Source of the DNA: Paenibacillus sp. FSL R10-2734
Lineage (GTDB): Bacteria > Bacillota > Bacilli > Paenibacillales > Paenibacillaceae
Reading direction: 5' to 3'
NCBI RefSeq assembly: GCF_037963865.1
Contig: NZ_CP150170.1
Coordinates: 868,001-932,000, forward strand
Length of the DNA: 64,000 nt
The position numbers and the translations under genes were made by a program. This document shows, one piece after another, positions 51,814-60,576 of the stretch (position 1 is its first letter; the number at the start of each line of letters is the position of its first letter). The notes under the pieces were generated by a model, which saw only the letters and a list, made by a program, of their open reading frames with translations, had not been told where the DNA came from and ran no database searches.

Positions 51814-53181
51814 ATGCAGAGTTTGGGGAATGATAGCGAGCTTGCGGTGAACAAGGATCAGAAGTACTTATGGCACAACATTACACCTTATAGTGAAAAA
51901 AATCCGCCTATGATAGCCGCTTCGGCGAGTGGATCATGGGTTACGGATATTCAGGGCAATACATTTTTGGATGGAATGTCTGGTTTGTGGTGCGTAAATG
52001 TAGGTTATGGCCGCAAGGAATTAGCGGAAGCGGCATATAACCAACTGCTGACGTTGCCTTATTTCCCCTTGACCCAAAGTCATCTTCCTGCGATTGCGCT
52101 GGCGGAGAAGCTGAATGAGTGGCTTGATGATGATTACGTTATTTTCTTCTCCAATAGTGGATCAGAAGCAAATGAGGCTGCCTTCAAAATGGCTCGCCAA
52201 TACCAGCAGCAAATCGGCCAGCATTATCGCCATAAATTCATTTCCCGTTATCGTGGGTATCATGGCAGTTCGCTTGGTGCGTTGTCCGCAACGGGTCAGG
52301 CGCAGCGCAAATATAAATATGAACCGCTGACCGGTGGGTTTCTGCATGTTGCTCCGCCGGACAGCTATCGCCGCCCAGCGGGGATGTCTGTGGAAGAATT
52401 CAACCTTCAATGTGCGCAGTCTATTGAGGACACGATGATTTGGGAAGGCGTGGAGACGGTAGCAGCGGTGATCATGGAGCCTGTGATTACGGGTGGTGGG
52501 GTCATTGTGCCGCATCAGGTGTATTTGGATCGGGTGCAGGAAATCTGCCGCAAGCACGGTGTGCTGCTTATTATTGATGAGGTGATATGCGGATTTGGAC
52601 GTTCCGGACGTAAATTCGGACACCACAATTACAATGTGAAGCCTGATATTGTAACGATGGCTAAAGGGCTGACTAGTGCATACCTCCCCCTGTCTGCCAC
52701 TGCTGTGCGTAAAGAAATCTATGAGGCATTCAAAGACAACAGCGATGATTACGGTCATTTTCGCCATGTGAATACCTTTGGTGGCAATCCGGCTTCATGT
52801 GCACTGGCGCTGCGCAATCTTGAGATTATTGAGCAGGAGAAGCTGGTAGAGCGTGCAGAGCTTTTGGGCAAAAGACTGAACGTTGAGTTCACCGATTTAC
52901 TGGATCATAAGCTTGTGGGTGATGTCCGCAGCTTTGGCTTGGTGACAGGGATTGAACTCGTTGAAGATAAAGTTAGCAAGAAGCCGGTTGATCTGAATAT
53001 CGTTAAAGGCATCATTGCTGAATGCAAATCTAAAGGACTTATCATTGGCAAAAATGGTGATACCGTAGCTGGGTTCAACAATGTGCTTACCTTCGCTCCG
53101 CCGCTTTCCTCGACAGATGAAGATGTGGATTTTATTATCGATACTTTTAAAGCTGTGCTGAACGGGGGCTGGGCAAAGTGA
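51814..53181 (+). CDS. Class III omega-aminotransferase (beta-alanine type)
   Basis: The 455-residue PLP enzyme has the class III pattern: WVTDIQGNTFLDGMSGLWCVNVGYGRKEL, NSGSEANEAAFKMARQY, RGYHGSSLGALSATG, IIDEVICGFGRSGRKFG, and the PLP Lys in TMAKGLTSAYLPLSA. It probably moves the amino group of beta-alanine or 3-aminoisobutyrate to pyruvate or 2-oxoglutarate, making the semialdehyde for the preceding dehydrogenase. AGAGGAG lies upstream. Its last 35 bases overlap the convergent pucR-like gene. Confidence 0.92.
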   Translation: MQSLGNDSELAVNKDQKYLWHNITPYSEKNPPMIAASASGSWVTDIQGNTFLDGMSGLWCVNVGYGRKELAEAAYNQLLTLPYFPLTQSHLPAIALAEKLNEWLDDDYVIFFSNSGSEANEAAFKMARQYQQQIGQHYRHKFISRYRGYHGSSLGALSATGQAQRKYKYEPLTGGFLHVAPPDSYRRPAGMSVEEFNLQCAQSIEDTMIWEGVETVAAVIMEPVITGGGVIVPHQVYLDRVQEICRKHGVLLIIDEVICGFGRSGRKFGHHNYNVKPDIVTMAKGLTSAYLPLSATAVRKEIYEAFKDNSDDYGHFRHVNTFGGNPASCALALRNLEIIEQEKLVERAELLGKRLNVEFTDLLDHKLVGDVRSFGLVTGIELVEDKVSKKPVDLNIVKGIIAECKSKGLIIGKNGDTVAGFNNVLTFAPPLSSTDEDVDFIIDTFKAVLNGGWAK

Positions 53182-54835
53182 TTTTGTCTGGATACAGGAA
53201 TTGATAGGCGCGTAGGGCGACCTGAATGGAGATTCGGTTCTCTGGCTGCATGAAATCTTCGCCCAGCAGCTCTGTTATTTTGTCGAGACGATAATACAGT
53301 GATTGCCTGACGATGAATAGATTTCGGGCGGCAATTTGTTTGGAACCGTCATGATCCAGATAGACACGTAGCGTGAGAAGCAGCTCGCTGCCTTTGGATT
53401 GGTCATGGTCGATTAGTGGGCCGAGATAGCTACGAATGAAGGTCTGCAACGTTTTCCCGTCGTTTAGACTCAGCAGCAACTGGAATACGCCAAGCTCTTC
53501 GTAGAAGAGCAGTGACTTCTGGTAACAGGAGTATAGCGACAAAGCTTGCAGGGCTTCTTGATAACCGGAATAGGCCTGTTTCAGGCGCTTATGCGATTTG
53601 CTCACTCCGATGACAAGCTGCAAATCCTTGAGCCTCTCGTCGGAGCGGATGTTCTGAAGGGCCTCAAGTGCTTGCTGAAGCCGCAGTTTTCCGGGCATTT
53701 TAGATTGAATGTCGAGTGCGATGACAGTAAGGCGATTGTTCTTAAGGGTGATCAGCGGACGTAAAGAATATTTCTCGAAGATGGAACGCAGGATGAGCGA
53801 AAGGTGGAAGGTGATTGATTCCCATTCGTTCTCCGAGCTGTTCCATTTTACGTCTCTGGGGTTCTTGATTTCTATAAGGCACACTCGGTAAGGGAGTTCG
53901 TTGACCACGTTGAAATTGGAGCCGATTAGACCCTTCAGGCGGTTGTCATCCTCAATGCGACCATTGATCAGCTCGTCGACCCATAGATTTTCCGAAAAAA
54001 GCTTGCGTTCCTCCATATACCGAGTACGCAGCAGCTCCTGAGCAATAGACAGAGAGGCGGAATCCAGCAGCAGACAGTCAAATTCCTGTGGCTTGTGATT
54101 GCATACCATCAGGATGTAAGCCCAGGTCTGATCCAGCGCGCCCACAGGCTTAATAGCAATCGTCTTCTGTCCATATTCTCGAGTGTAAGGAGCGGTGTCT
54201 GGTTGAATGCCTTCCATCTCGTCACCGAAGGCAGTGAAGAAATTCAGTAGAGGAGCTTGCTCTTCGGGCGAGAGTGCCGGGAAGAATAAGGGTTTGCCTT
54301 GCAGCTGCATATAGACGATTTGTGTGCGGGTGCTTTTACATAATAATTGCAGCACCTTCACTGTTCCTTGTGAGGTCAACGTCAGGCGGTGAAATTCACG
54401 CGAGATTTTTTCGAGTTCTTGCAGCATCCGGTGATGCCGATTGATGATGATGGAGTGGAGGTCCAGTGTGATATCTACAAAGCGAACCGTACGGGTAAAT
54501 ATGATCAGCGGAAAATCATTTGTGTTAGCTAAGTCGATCATTTCTTGCGGGATGATGCTGAAGTACGTACCTAGCTCAATACATAGGCAAGCCGCATTTT
54601 TATCAATTAAGTTCTGCATAAATTCCAAGGAGGAAGGCAGATCAACACTTGCACCAATCCCCGTAGTCAGTATCATCTCTTCCCCGTGGATTAGAGTCTC
54701 AAAGTTGGCACTTTCCAGCACATGCACCCAACGTATAGCACGGCTCAAGCCGCTTTTGCCACCGATGACCGCGGCTTCTGCGAATAGTGGTCTTTTTAAA
54801 GCGTCATGAATGGTTAATACAAGCTCCCAATCCAT
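53147..54835 (-). CDS. PucR-family transcriptional regulator
   Basis: The 562-residue regulator has an N-terminal PucR domain (LTIHDALKRPLFAEAAVIGGKSGLSRAIRWVHVLESANFETLIHGEEMILTTGI), a middle GGDEF-like region, and a C-terminal PucR helix-turn-helix (LLLTLRVYLDHDGSKQIAARNLFIVRQSLYYRLDKITELLG). PucR proteins activate purine and related nitrogen catabolism; here it lies between two pyrimidine-degradation operons and is their likely regulator. I start at ATG 54835 after GAGGGGGA. Its end overlaps the convergent aminotransferase gene by 35 bases. Confidence 0.9.
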   Translation of the reverse strand: MDWELVLTIHDALKRPLFAEAAVIGGKSGLSRAIRWVHVLESANFETLIHGEEMILTTGIGASVDLPSSLEFMQNLIDKNAACLCIELGTYFSIIPQEMIDLANTNDFPLIIFTRTVRFVDITLDLHSIIINRHHRMLQELEKISREFHRLTLTSQGTVKVLQLLCKSTRTQIVYMQLQGKPLFFPALSPEEQAPLLNFFTAFGDEMEGIQPDTAPYTREYGQKTIAIKPVGALDQTWAYILMVCNHKPQEFDCLLLDSASLSIAQELLRTRYMEERKLFSENLWVDELINGRIEDDNRLKGLIGSNFNVVNELPYRVCLIEIKNPRDVKWNSSENEWESITFHLSLILRSIFEKYSLRPLITLKNNRLTVIALDIQSKMPGKLRLQQALEALQNIRSDERLKDLQLVIGVSKSHKRLKQAYSGYQEALQALSLYSCYQKSLLFYEELGVFQLLLSLNDGKTLQTFIRSYLGPLIDHDQSKGSELLLTLRVYLDHDGSKQIAARNLFIVRQSLYYRLDKITELLGEDFMQPENRISIQVALRAYQFLYPDKITLPSPRSAQL

Positions 54836-55151
54836 AGTTATTCCCCCTCGCTCTCTGTACTCTGCCCGCTGTTTACGCCTTGTCATTCTCAGCCTATTCT
54901 CACACGTAAAAAATACAGTTTTGAAATTAGACAAAGTGTCTAATGCAACGAAAATTCAAAATGACTATAGTTTGATTAATGGATGTCAGTATATATAACC
55001 TGAATGGGGAGAAAGTGGAGAGAAAATTTCTATTAATGCTTATTTTACTACAATAATTCAAAGATGTAAGCAAAATAATTAGAAACAAACTGAAATAATG
55101 TTATGTTATATAACGTTAATATGAAAAATTACCCATAAGGAGGAACTATTG
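54836..55151. promoter_or_regulatory. pucR-preT divergent control region
   Basis: This 316-base AT-rich gap holds one clear palindrome (54926-54944), a GTTATATAAC palindrome near 55108 about 40 bases before preT, and the AAGGAGG ribosome binding site of preT. No gene is seen. Confidence 0.55.
54926..54944. promoter_or_regulatory. Candidate PucR operator
   Basis: ATTAGAC-AAAGT-GTCTAAT has perfect 7-base arms, about 90 bases upstream of the pucR start. The half-site TAGACAA recurs twice in inverted orientation before the importer operon at 46283 and 46324. Confidence 0.55.
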
Positions 55152-56540
55152 ATGAATCATTCTCCGCTAACAGCATTTACACCAGATATGTTCATGCGTA
55201 ACTTCGCCGAGGCTGAGCCGCCTTTGACCCATAAGGGTGCCATTGATGAGTCCAATCGCTGTCTATATTGCTATGATGCCCCTTGTATAAAAGCCTGTCC
55301 GACCAGCATTAATATTCCCTCCTTTATCAAACGGATCGCTACTGACAATTTGAAAGGCTCGGCACAGACGATCATGGATTCCAATCCTGTGGGTGCCAGC
55401 TGTGCCCGTGTCTGTCCTACAGATGAACTGTGCGAGGGAGCCTGTGTGCTAAATGATGCCTCGGCGCCGATCCAAATCGGACTGCTGCAGCGGTATGCCA
55501 CAGATTGGGCGATGAACAGCGGCGTTCAATTATTTCAAGCTGGTGCCCCTAATGGGAAAAAGGTAGCCGTAATCGGTGGCGGTCCTGCGGGATTGTCAGC
55601 GGCAAGGGAGCTTGCCCGTGAAGGCTTTTCTGTTGTGATCTACGAAGCGAAGGAGCTGGCTGGTGGACTGGATACACATGGGATTGTGTCGTTTCGGCTT
55701 CCGCAGTCTATATCCCTTTGGGAAGTAGAGCAGGTAGAACAGCTCGGTGTGGAGATACGTACAGGTACGAAAGTCGGAGTAGATGTCTCTGTAGAAGAGC
55801 TAAAGCTGAACTATGATGCCATCGTTTTGGCAGCGGGTATGGGCTATGTGCCTCCGATAGGGATTGAAGGCGAAAAACTAGCTGGCGTATATGATGCCAT
55901 TGCGCTCGTAGAATCCACTAAGACAGGTATTCCTCTGCTAGAGCTGATGGGTCAGCGAGTTGCTGTCATTGGCGCAGGAAATACGGCTATTGATGCGGCT
56001 ACTTGCTCGGTGCGACTGGGAGCCACCAATGTAAAAATGGTCTACCGCCGGACCCGCGAGGAGATGACGGCTTATGACTTTGAATATGAATTTGCGAAGC
56101 AGGAAGGTGTGGAGTTCAGTTGGCTAACCTTACCGAAACGTATCGTGGGTGATGAGCTTGGGAATGTAACCGCGCTGGAATGTGTGCAGATGAAGCTGAC
56201 AGAGGAGCTGGGCAAAGATGGACGTCCAGTGCCTATACCGATAGAGGGTTCTGAGTTCTTGATTCCTGTAGATGCGGTTGTAGTAGCTATTGGTCAAAAG
56301 CGTCGCCTAGATCTAATAGATTCCTTAGGTCTTGCGCATGATCGCGGGGTTGTGAGGGTGGATGAGGCCACTTGCCGGACTTCCGATCCACAAATCTATG
56401 CTGCTGGGGATATCATATTTGGTTCAGGTAAAGGTGAGGCCATGGTTGTATCGGCGGCACAGCAGGGAAAAGATGCGGCCCATGCGATTGTAAAACAGTT
56501 CTCCGACCAGCAGGAGGTCGTCGTTAGATCTGCAGGTTGA
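55152..56540 (+). CDS. preT: NAD-dependent dihydropyrimidine dehydrogenase, small subunit
   Basis: The 462-residue flavoprotein resembles GltD and the N-terminal part of eukaryotic DPD. It has an N-terminal Fe-S region with Cys in RCLYCYDAPCIKACPTSINIP and GASCARVCPTDELCEGAC, an FAD site KVAVIGGGPAGLSAARELAREG, an NAD(P) site RVAVIGAGNTAIDAATCSVRLGA and YAAGDIIFGSGKGEAMVVSAAQQGK. It passes electrons from NAD(P)H to PreA. I start at ATG 55152 rather than the TTG just before it. PreA follows after 45 bases. Confidence 0.93.
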   Translation: MNHSPLTAFTPDMFMRNFAEAEPPLTHKGAIDESNRCLYCYDAPCIKACPTSINIPSFIKRIATDNLKGSAQTIMDSNPVGASCARVCPTDELCEGACVLNDASAPIQIGLLQRYATDWAMNSGVQLFQAGAPNGKKVAVIGGGPAGLSAARELAREGFSVVIYEAKELAGGLDTHGIVSFRLPQSISLWEVEQVEQLGVEIRTGTKVGVDVSVEELKLNYDAIVLAAGMGYVPPIGIEGEKLAGVYDAIALVESTKTGIPLLELMGQRVAVIGAGNTAIDAATCSVRLGATNVKMVYRRTREEMTAYDFEYEFAKQEGVEFSWLTLPKRIVGDELGNVTALECVQMKLTEELGKDGRPVPIPIEGSEFLIPVDAVVVAIGQKRRLDLIDSLGLAHDRGVVRVDEATCRTSDPQIYAAGDIIFGSGKGEAMVVSAAQQGKDAAHAIVKQFSDQQEVVVRSAG

Positions 56541-56585
56541 GCGTAGAAATCAAATTGGATTTTACATGACAGGGAGGGAACATCA

Positions 56586-57875
56586 ATGGCAGATTTAAGT
56601 ATTAATCTCGCAGGAATCAAATCACCGAATCCGTTCTGGCTGGCCTCCGCGCCGCCTACGAATACAGGCTATCAAGTACAGCGGGCCTTTGAAGCAGGTT
56701 GGGGTGGTGCGGTGTGGAAGACGCTCGGCGATCCGATCATTAATACCTCATCACGTTTTGCGGCAGTGAATTTCAATGGGCAACGGGTTGCAGGCTTCAA
56801 CAATATTGAACTGATCACCGACCGTCCACTTGAGGTCAATCTGAAGGAAATCTATGAAACGAAGAAAAGATTCCCGAATCATGCGATTATAGCCTCCCTG
56901 ATGGTAGAACCTTCGCAGCAAAAATGGCATGAGATTGTTAAGCGGGTAGAGGATGTCGGCGTAGACGGTCTGGAGCTTAACTTTGGTTGTCCGCATGGGA
57001 TGGCTGAGCGCGGGATGGGCGCTGCTTCGGGGCAACAGCCTGATCTGGTGCAAGCACAGACCACTTGGGTAAAAGAAGTAGCGACGACCCCGGTGATTGT
57101 GAAGCTGACGCCCAACATTACGGATATTACCGTCGTTGCCCGTCATGCGGTTAAGGGTGGGGCGGATGCGATTAGTATGATCAACACGATCAACAGTCTT
57201 GCAGGGGTAGATATTCATAGCTGGAATACGATTCCGAATGTTGGAGGACAGGGCGCGCATGGCGGTTACTGCGGTCCGGCTGTGAAGCCTATTGCGCTTA
57301 GTATGGTAGCGGAATGTGCTCGTGACCGAGGTGTGGGTATTCCTATCTCCGGCATCGGTGGTATTTCTACTTGGCAGGATGTTGTTGAGTTTATGCTAAT
57401 GGGCGCTACAGGCATTCAAGTATGTACAGCAGTCATGCATCATGGCTTCCGGATTGTGGAGGAAATGATCGATGGTCTGAATAACTATTTGGATGACAAA
57501 GGTCTGGCTTCCGTAACTGAGCTCATTGGTAAATCGGTATCCAGATACTCTAACTGGGGTGATCTGGATCTCAACTATAAAGTCGTTGCCCGTATAAATG
57601 AGGAGAACTGCATTAACTGTAATAAGTGCCATATCGCCTGCGAAGATGCATCGCATCAATGTATTGATATGTTAACTAACGCAGATGGGAAAGCTATTCT
57701 ACAGGTGCGCGAGGAAGATTGTGTAGGCTGTAATCTTTGTTCTATTGTTTGTCCAGCAGATGGTGCGATTGATATGGTTCCATTGGACACTGGGGCAGCC
57801 CCTCTGACCTGGAATGAACGGCAGAAGGTGATCAGCAGCTTGAATAGCTCCTATTCAGAAGTGGAGGTGGTGTAA
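56586..57875 (+). CDS. preA: NAD-dependent dihydropyrimidine dehydrogenase, catalytic subunit
   Basis: The 429-residue enzyme has an FMN dihydroorotate-dehydrogenase-like barrel (INLAGIKSPNPFWLASAPPTNTG, LELNFGCPHGMAERGMGAASGQ with the catalytic Cys region, GIPISGIGGI) and two C-terminal 4Fe-4S clusters (CINCNKCHIACE, CVGCNLCSIVCP). With PreT it reduces uracil or thymine to the dihydro form, or runs in reverse. GGAGGGAA precedes the ATG. The next gene starts 2 bases after its stop. Confidence 0.95.
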   Translation: MADLSINLAGIKSPNPFWLASAPPTNTGYQVQRAFEAGWGGAVWKTLGDPIINTSSRFAAVNFNGQRVAGFNNIELITDRPLEVNLKEIYETKKRFPNHAIIASLMVEPSQQKWHEIVKRVEDVGVDGLELNFGCPHGMAERGMGAASGQQPDLVQAQTTWVKEVATTPVIVKLTPNITDITVVARHAVKGGADAISMINTINSLAGVDIHSWNTIPNVGGQGAHGGYCGPAVKPIALSMVAECARDRGVGIPISGIGGISTWQDVVEFMLMGATGIQVCTAVMHHGFRIVEEMIDGLNNYLDDKGLASVTELIGKSVSRYSNWGDLDLNYKVVARINEENCINCNKCHIACEDASHQCIDMLTNADGKAILQVREEDCVGCNLCSIVCPADGAIDMVPLDTGAAPLTWNERQKVISSLNSSYSEVEVV

Positions 57876-57877
57876 GG

Positions 57878-59305
57878 ATGAAGAAGATTATTAAGAATGG
57901 AATCATCGTTACCGCAGCAGATACTTATACAGGCGATGTGGCTATTGAAAATGGGGTTATTACGGCGATTGGCTTTCATTTGGAGACCTCGGGTGCGGAG
58001 GTTATCGATGCCTCTGGTTGTTATGTTTTTCCTGGGGGCATTGATCCGCATACGCATCTGGATATGCCTTTTGGCGGCACGGTTACAGCGGATGATTTCG
58101 AGACGGGGACGATTGCTGCTGCATATGGTGGCACGACCACAGTCATTGATTTTTGCCTAACCACCAAAGGACAACCGCTCCAGCAAGCCGTAGATACATG
58201 GCATCATAAATCGCAGGATAAAGCGGTGATTGATTACAGCTTTCATCTTATGGTATCGGAGCTGAACGATAAGGTGCTTGGCGAGCTTCCGGAGATTATT
58301 GAGAAGGAAGGCATTACCTCGCTCAAAGTATTTATGGCGTATAAGAATACTTTCCAGGCGGATGACGGTACACTTTTTAAGACGCTGCAAGCTGCGAAAA
58401 AAGAAGGTGCGCTCGTGATGGTGCATGCGGAGAATGGGGATGTCATTGAATATCTGGTGGAGCAGGCCTTGGCCGCAGGCAACACCGATCCGATCTTTCA
58501 TGCACTGACCCGTCCGCCAGAGCTGGAGGGTGAAGCCACGGGACGCGCTGCTTACTTGACGGAACTAACAGATTCACAGCTGTACGTTGTACATGTGACC
58601 TGTGCGAAAGCCGCTTGGAAGATTGCTGAAGCGCGTAAAAAAGGACTGCGTGTCTACGGAGAAACTTGTCCGCAGTACTTAGTGCTGGATCAGACGGCGT
58701 TGGAAAAGCCCAACTTCGAAGGTGCGAAATACGTATGGTCTCCGCCACTGCGTGAGCAGTGGAATCAGGATGTGCTATGGGATGCGCTTTGGAGCGGCAG
58801 CTTGCAGACGATAGGCTCGGATCAATGCTCCTTTGATTTCAAAGGACAAAAGGATCTGGGACTTGGCGATTTCTCCAAAATCCCGAACGGTGGGCCGACC
58901 ATCGAGGATCGATTTACGATTCTATATTCGGAAGGTGTGCAGAAAGGCCGGATCTCGTTGAACAAATTCGTAGACATTATTGCTACCTCCAGTGCTAAGC
59001 TGTTTGGATTGTATCCGCAAAAAGGCACAGTAGCAGTAGGGAGTGACGCTGATCTGGTCATTTTTGATCCTTCTGTGGAGAGAGTTCTCTCCGCTGATAC
59101 GCACCATATGAACGTCGATTATAATGCGTTTGAGGGCTTTGAAGTGAAAGGTGAGCCTGTTTCTGTCCTTAGTCGAGGCGAGTTTGTGATTCGAGACAAG
59201 CAATTTGTTGGCAAGGCTGGCTCGGGAAAATATTTAAAACGTAAGCGTTTTGCAGCAGAGGCGCCTCTTCCATCCAAAGCGGAAATTAGCGGAGGTGTAA
59301 TCTAA
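57878..59305 (+). CDS. hydA: Dihydropyrimidinase (D-hydantoinase)
   Basis: The 475-residue amidohydrolase opens dihydrouracil or dihydrothymine to N-carbamoyl-beta-amino acid. Zinc ligands appear in GGIDPHTHLDMPF (HxH), SLKVFMAYKN (carboxylated Lys), MVHAENGDVIE, VVHVTCAKAAW and IGSDQCSFDF (Asp). Its length and motifs match HydA/DHPase. GGAGGTGGTGTAAGG overlaps the preA end and serves as ribosome binding site. Its stop shares one base with the ATG of the following small gene. Confidence 0.94.
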   Translation: MKKIIKNGIIVTAADTYTGDVAIENGVITAIGFHLETSGAEVIDASGCYVFPGGIDPHTHLDMPFGGTVTADDFETGTIAAAYGGTTTVIDFCLTTKGQPLQQAVDTWHHKSQDKAVIDYSFHLMVSELNDKVLGELPEIIEKEGITSLKVFMAYKNTFQADDGTLFKTLQAAKKEGALVMVHAENGDVIEYLVEQALAAGNTDPIFHALTRPPELEGEATGRAAYLTELTDSQLYVVHVTCAKAAWKIAEARKKGLRVYGETCPQYLVLDQTALEKPNFEGAKYVWSPPLREQWNQDVLWDALWSGSLQTIGSDQCSFDFKGQKDLGLGDFSKIPNGGPTIEDRFTILYSEGVQKGRISLNKFVDIIATSSAKLFGLYPQKGTVAVGSDADLVIFDPSVERVLSADTHHMNVDYNAFEGFEVKGEPVSVLSRGEFVIRDKQFVGKAGSGKYLKRKRFAAEAPLPSKAEISGGVI

Positions 59306-59556
59306 TGTCTGCTTTTGCGGAATATGCCAAAGAACAGCAAGAGATCGACGGGCTGCTCTTTAAAGGATATACGATCACCAGTATCCTAGAGGATTTGGAT
59401 GGTGCTCGGGTCACGTTCGTTAGAGGGGAACCGGCCAAGAGCTCAATGGAGTTATTATTGCTGACAGCGGATGCCCGTAAGTATGTGACGACCGTTGTGA
59501 TTGCTGGGTTGATGGCGGCAGATGAGCAGACAGGTTGTTACAGTGGAGAGGTTTAA
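59305..59556 (+). CDS. Small conserved-context protein of unknown function in the pyrimidine operon
   Basis: I do not recognise this 83-residue protein. It begins with TAATG overlap on hydA, and GGAGGTG sits 8-9 bases upstream, so it is very likely translated. The sequence has no signal peptide or membrane segment: a polar N-terminal helix (AFAEYAKEQQEIDGLLFKGYTI), a beta-rich middle (ARVTFVRGEPAKSSMELLLLTADARKYVTTVVIAG) and a short tail with a single Cys. A role tied to PreTA or HydA is inferred from position only. Confidence 0.75.
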   Translation: MSAFAEYAKEQQEIDGLLFKGYTITSILEDLDGARVTFVRGEPAKSSMELLLLTADARKYVTTVVIAGLMAADEQTGCYSGEV

Positions 59557-59568
59557 GGTGAGCGAATT

Positions 59569-59623
59569 GAAAGCTGAGTAGTAAGCTCCTGGGAGATCAT
59601 GGGCTTGGTGCTCGGCTTTTTAT
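59569..59623 (+). terminator. Terminator of the preTA-hydA operon
   Basis: AAAGCTGAG pairs with CTCGGCTTT (one G-U), followed by T residues, with an inner AAGC/GCTT pairing. Confidence 0.75.
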
Positions 59624-59644
59624 TGTGCCTATGAAAGGGTGCGA

Positions 59645-59873
59645 GGAGATAACCTCCCTGAAAATAGCCGATTATCGTCTCGGAGTATACTTTTTGGGGA
59701 AATCCTCCCCAAAAGGTAGCTGATTATGGTCCCGAAATAGACGTTTTAGGGAAAACCTCCCTAAAAATCACTGAAATGCGCCGATTTTGCTCAAATTCGC
59801 TAAATATTAGGGAAGCTTTCCCTAATTTGCAGTTATAGGCACCTGAAGACCAACAATCAGGGAGGATTTCCCT
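59645..59873. repeat. Palindrome array B (RGGGA-N5-TCCCY cores)
   Basis: Cores start at 59645 (degenerate), 59696, 59748, 59809 and 59859, spaced 51, 52, 61 and 50 bases. The second core has changed both outer bases together (GGGGA with TCCCC). Linkers are related: TAGCCGATTATCGTC and TAGCTGATTATGGTC precede cores two and three. The array fills the stretch 59624-59876 between the preTA terminator and the acetyltransferase stop, with no gene. Confidence 0.82.
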
Positions 59874-59876
59874 AAT

Positions 59877-60414
59877 CTATCTCTTCTGCTGCTGCTCGCG
59901 CTCCATATACTCATGCCGTAATATGGACATGATATGCAGAGATTCGAAGCGTTCCCCTACTTTTATGCAATCACGCAGAGTGCCTTCCAGTGTAAAGCCA
60001 CAGCTTTCGTAGACATGGCGAGCTCTATGGTTGTGATCCCTAACATCTAACCATAGGCGATGTGTTTCGGTGTGTCGGAAGATCCAGTCGGTCACGAGAT
60101 GAAGTGATAGCTTGCCATACCCAAGCCCTTTGGAATGGATGACAACTCTTTTAATGCAGACGGTAAGGTGTGTCTTGAAGTCCTGTTACGATGATATAGC
60201 CGACTCTTTTTCCTGAGCTTTCTCTAATTGTAAGGTGTAGAATATCTGGATCTTGGATGGCCGCAGTATGCTCCTCTTTGCTCCATTGTCCGATATAGGC
60301 ACGATTTCCTTCGTTTTGTTCTGTTGCTAATACGAATGCTAAATCCTGAACGGTTGTACGTTGTAGATCCAAGGCTTCTGAATGGATGATCATAACCATG
60401 CGCCCCTGTCTCAT
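59877..60414 (-). pseudogene. GNAT-family N-acetyltransferase, frameshifted
   Basis: Two adjacent frames together make one GNAT protein. The first (from about 60414 or an inner ATG at 60399) covers the N-terminal half, ending GYIIVTGLQDTPYRLH at a stop near 60151. The second continues from about 60170 as THLTVCIKRVVIHSKGLGYGKLSLHLVTDWIF and carries the acetyl-CoA loop (GLGYG) and the C-terminal LDVRDHNHRARHVYESCGF. A single-base indel near 60165-60175 explains the break. It is either a real pseudogene or a sequencing error. Palindrome array B ends right at its stop codon. Confidence 0.8.
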
Positions 60415-60576
60415 ATGTATTTTCTAAACCATGGTAACTGACGGTTTACTTGCTGTCATTCATGGAGTTCTAGCTTGTTTTCTTTATATTGGAAGAGCTC
60501 TAGGAATGATCACAACTTCGTGTATAATTGAGACCAGGTGTTAAGAATTCCAATCGGATGAGGAGATCAGCTGGTT

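Noticed and set aside
52162..52767. A 201-residue minus-strand frame opposite the aminotransferase
   Set aside because: It is a shadow of a clear class III aminotransferase, has unusual composition and no ribosome binding site.
59645..59873. CRISPR array
   Set aside because: Units are short palindromes with related linkers, not identical repeats with unique spacers, and no cas genes are present.
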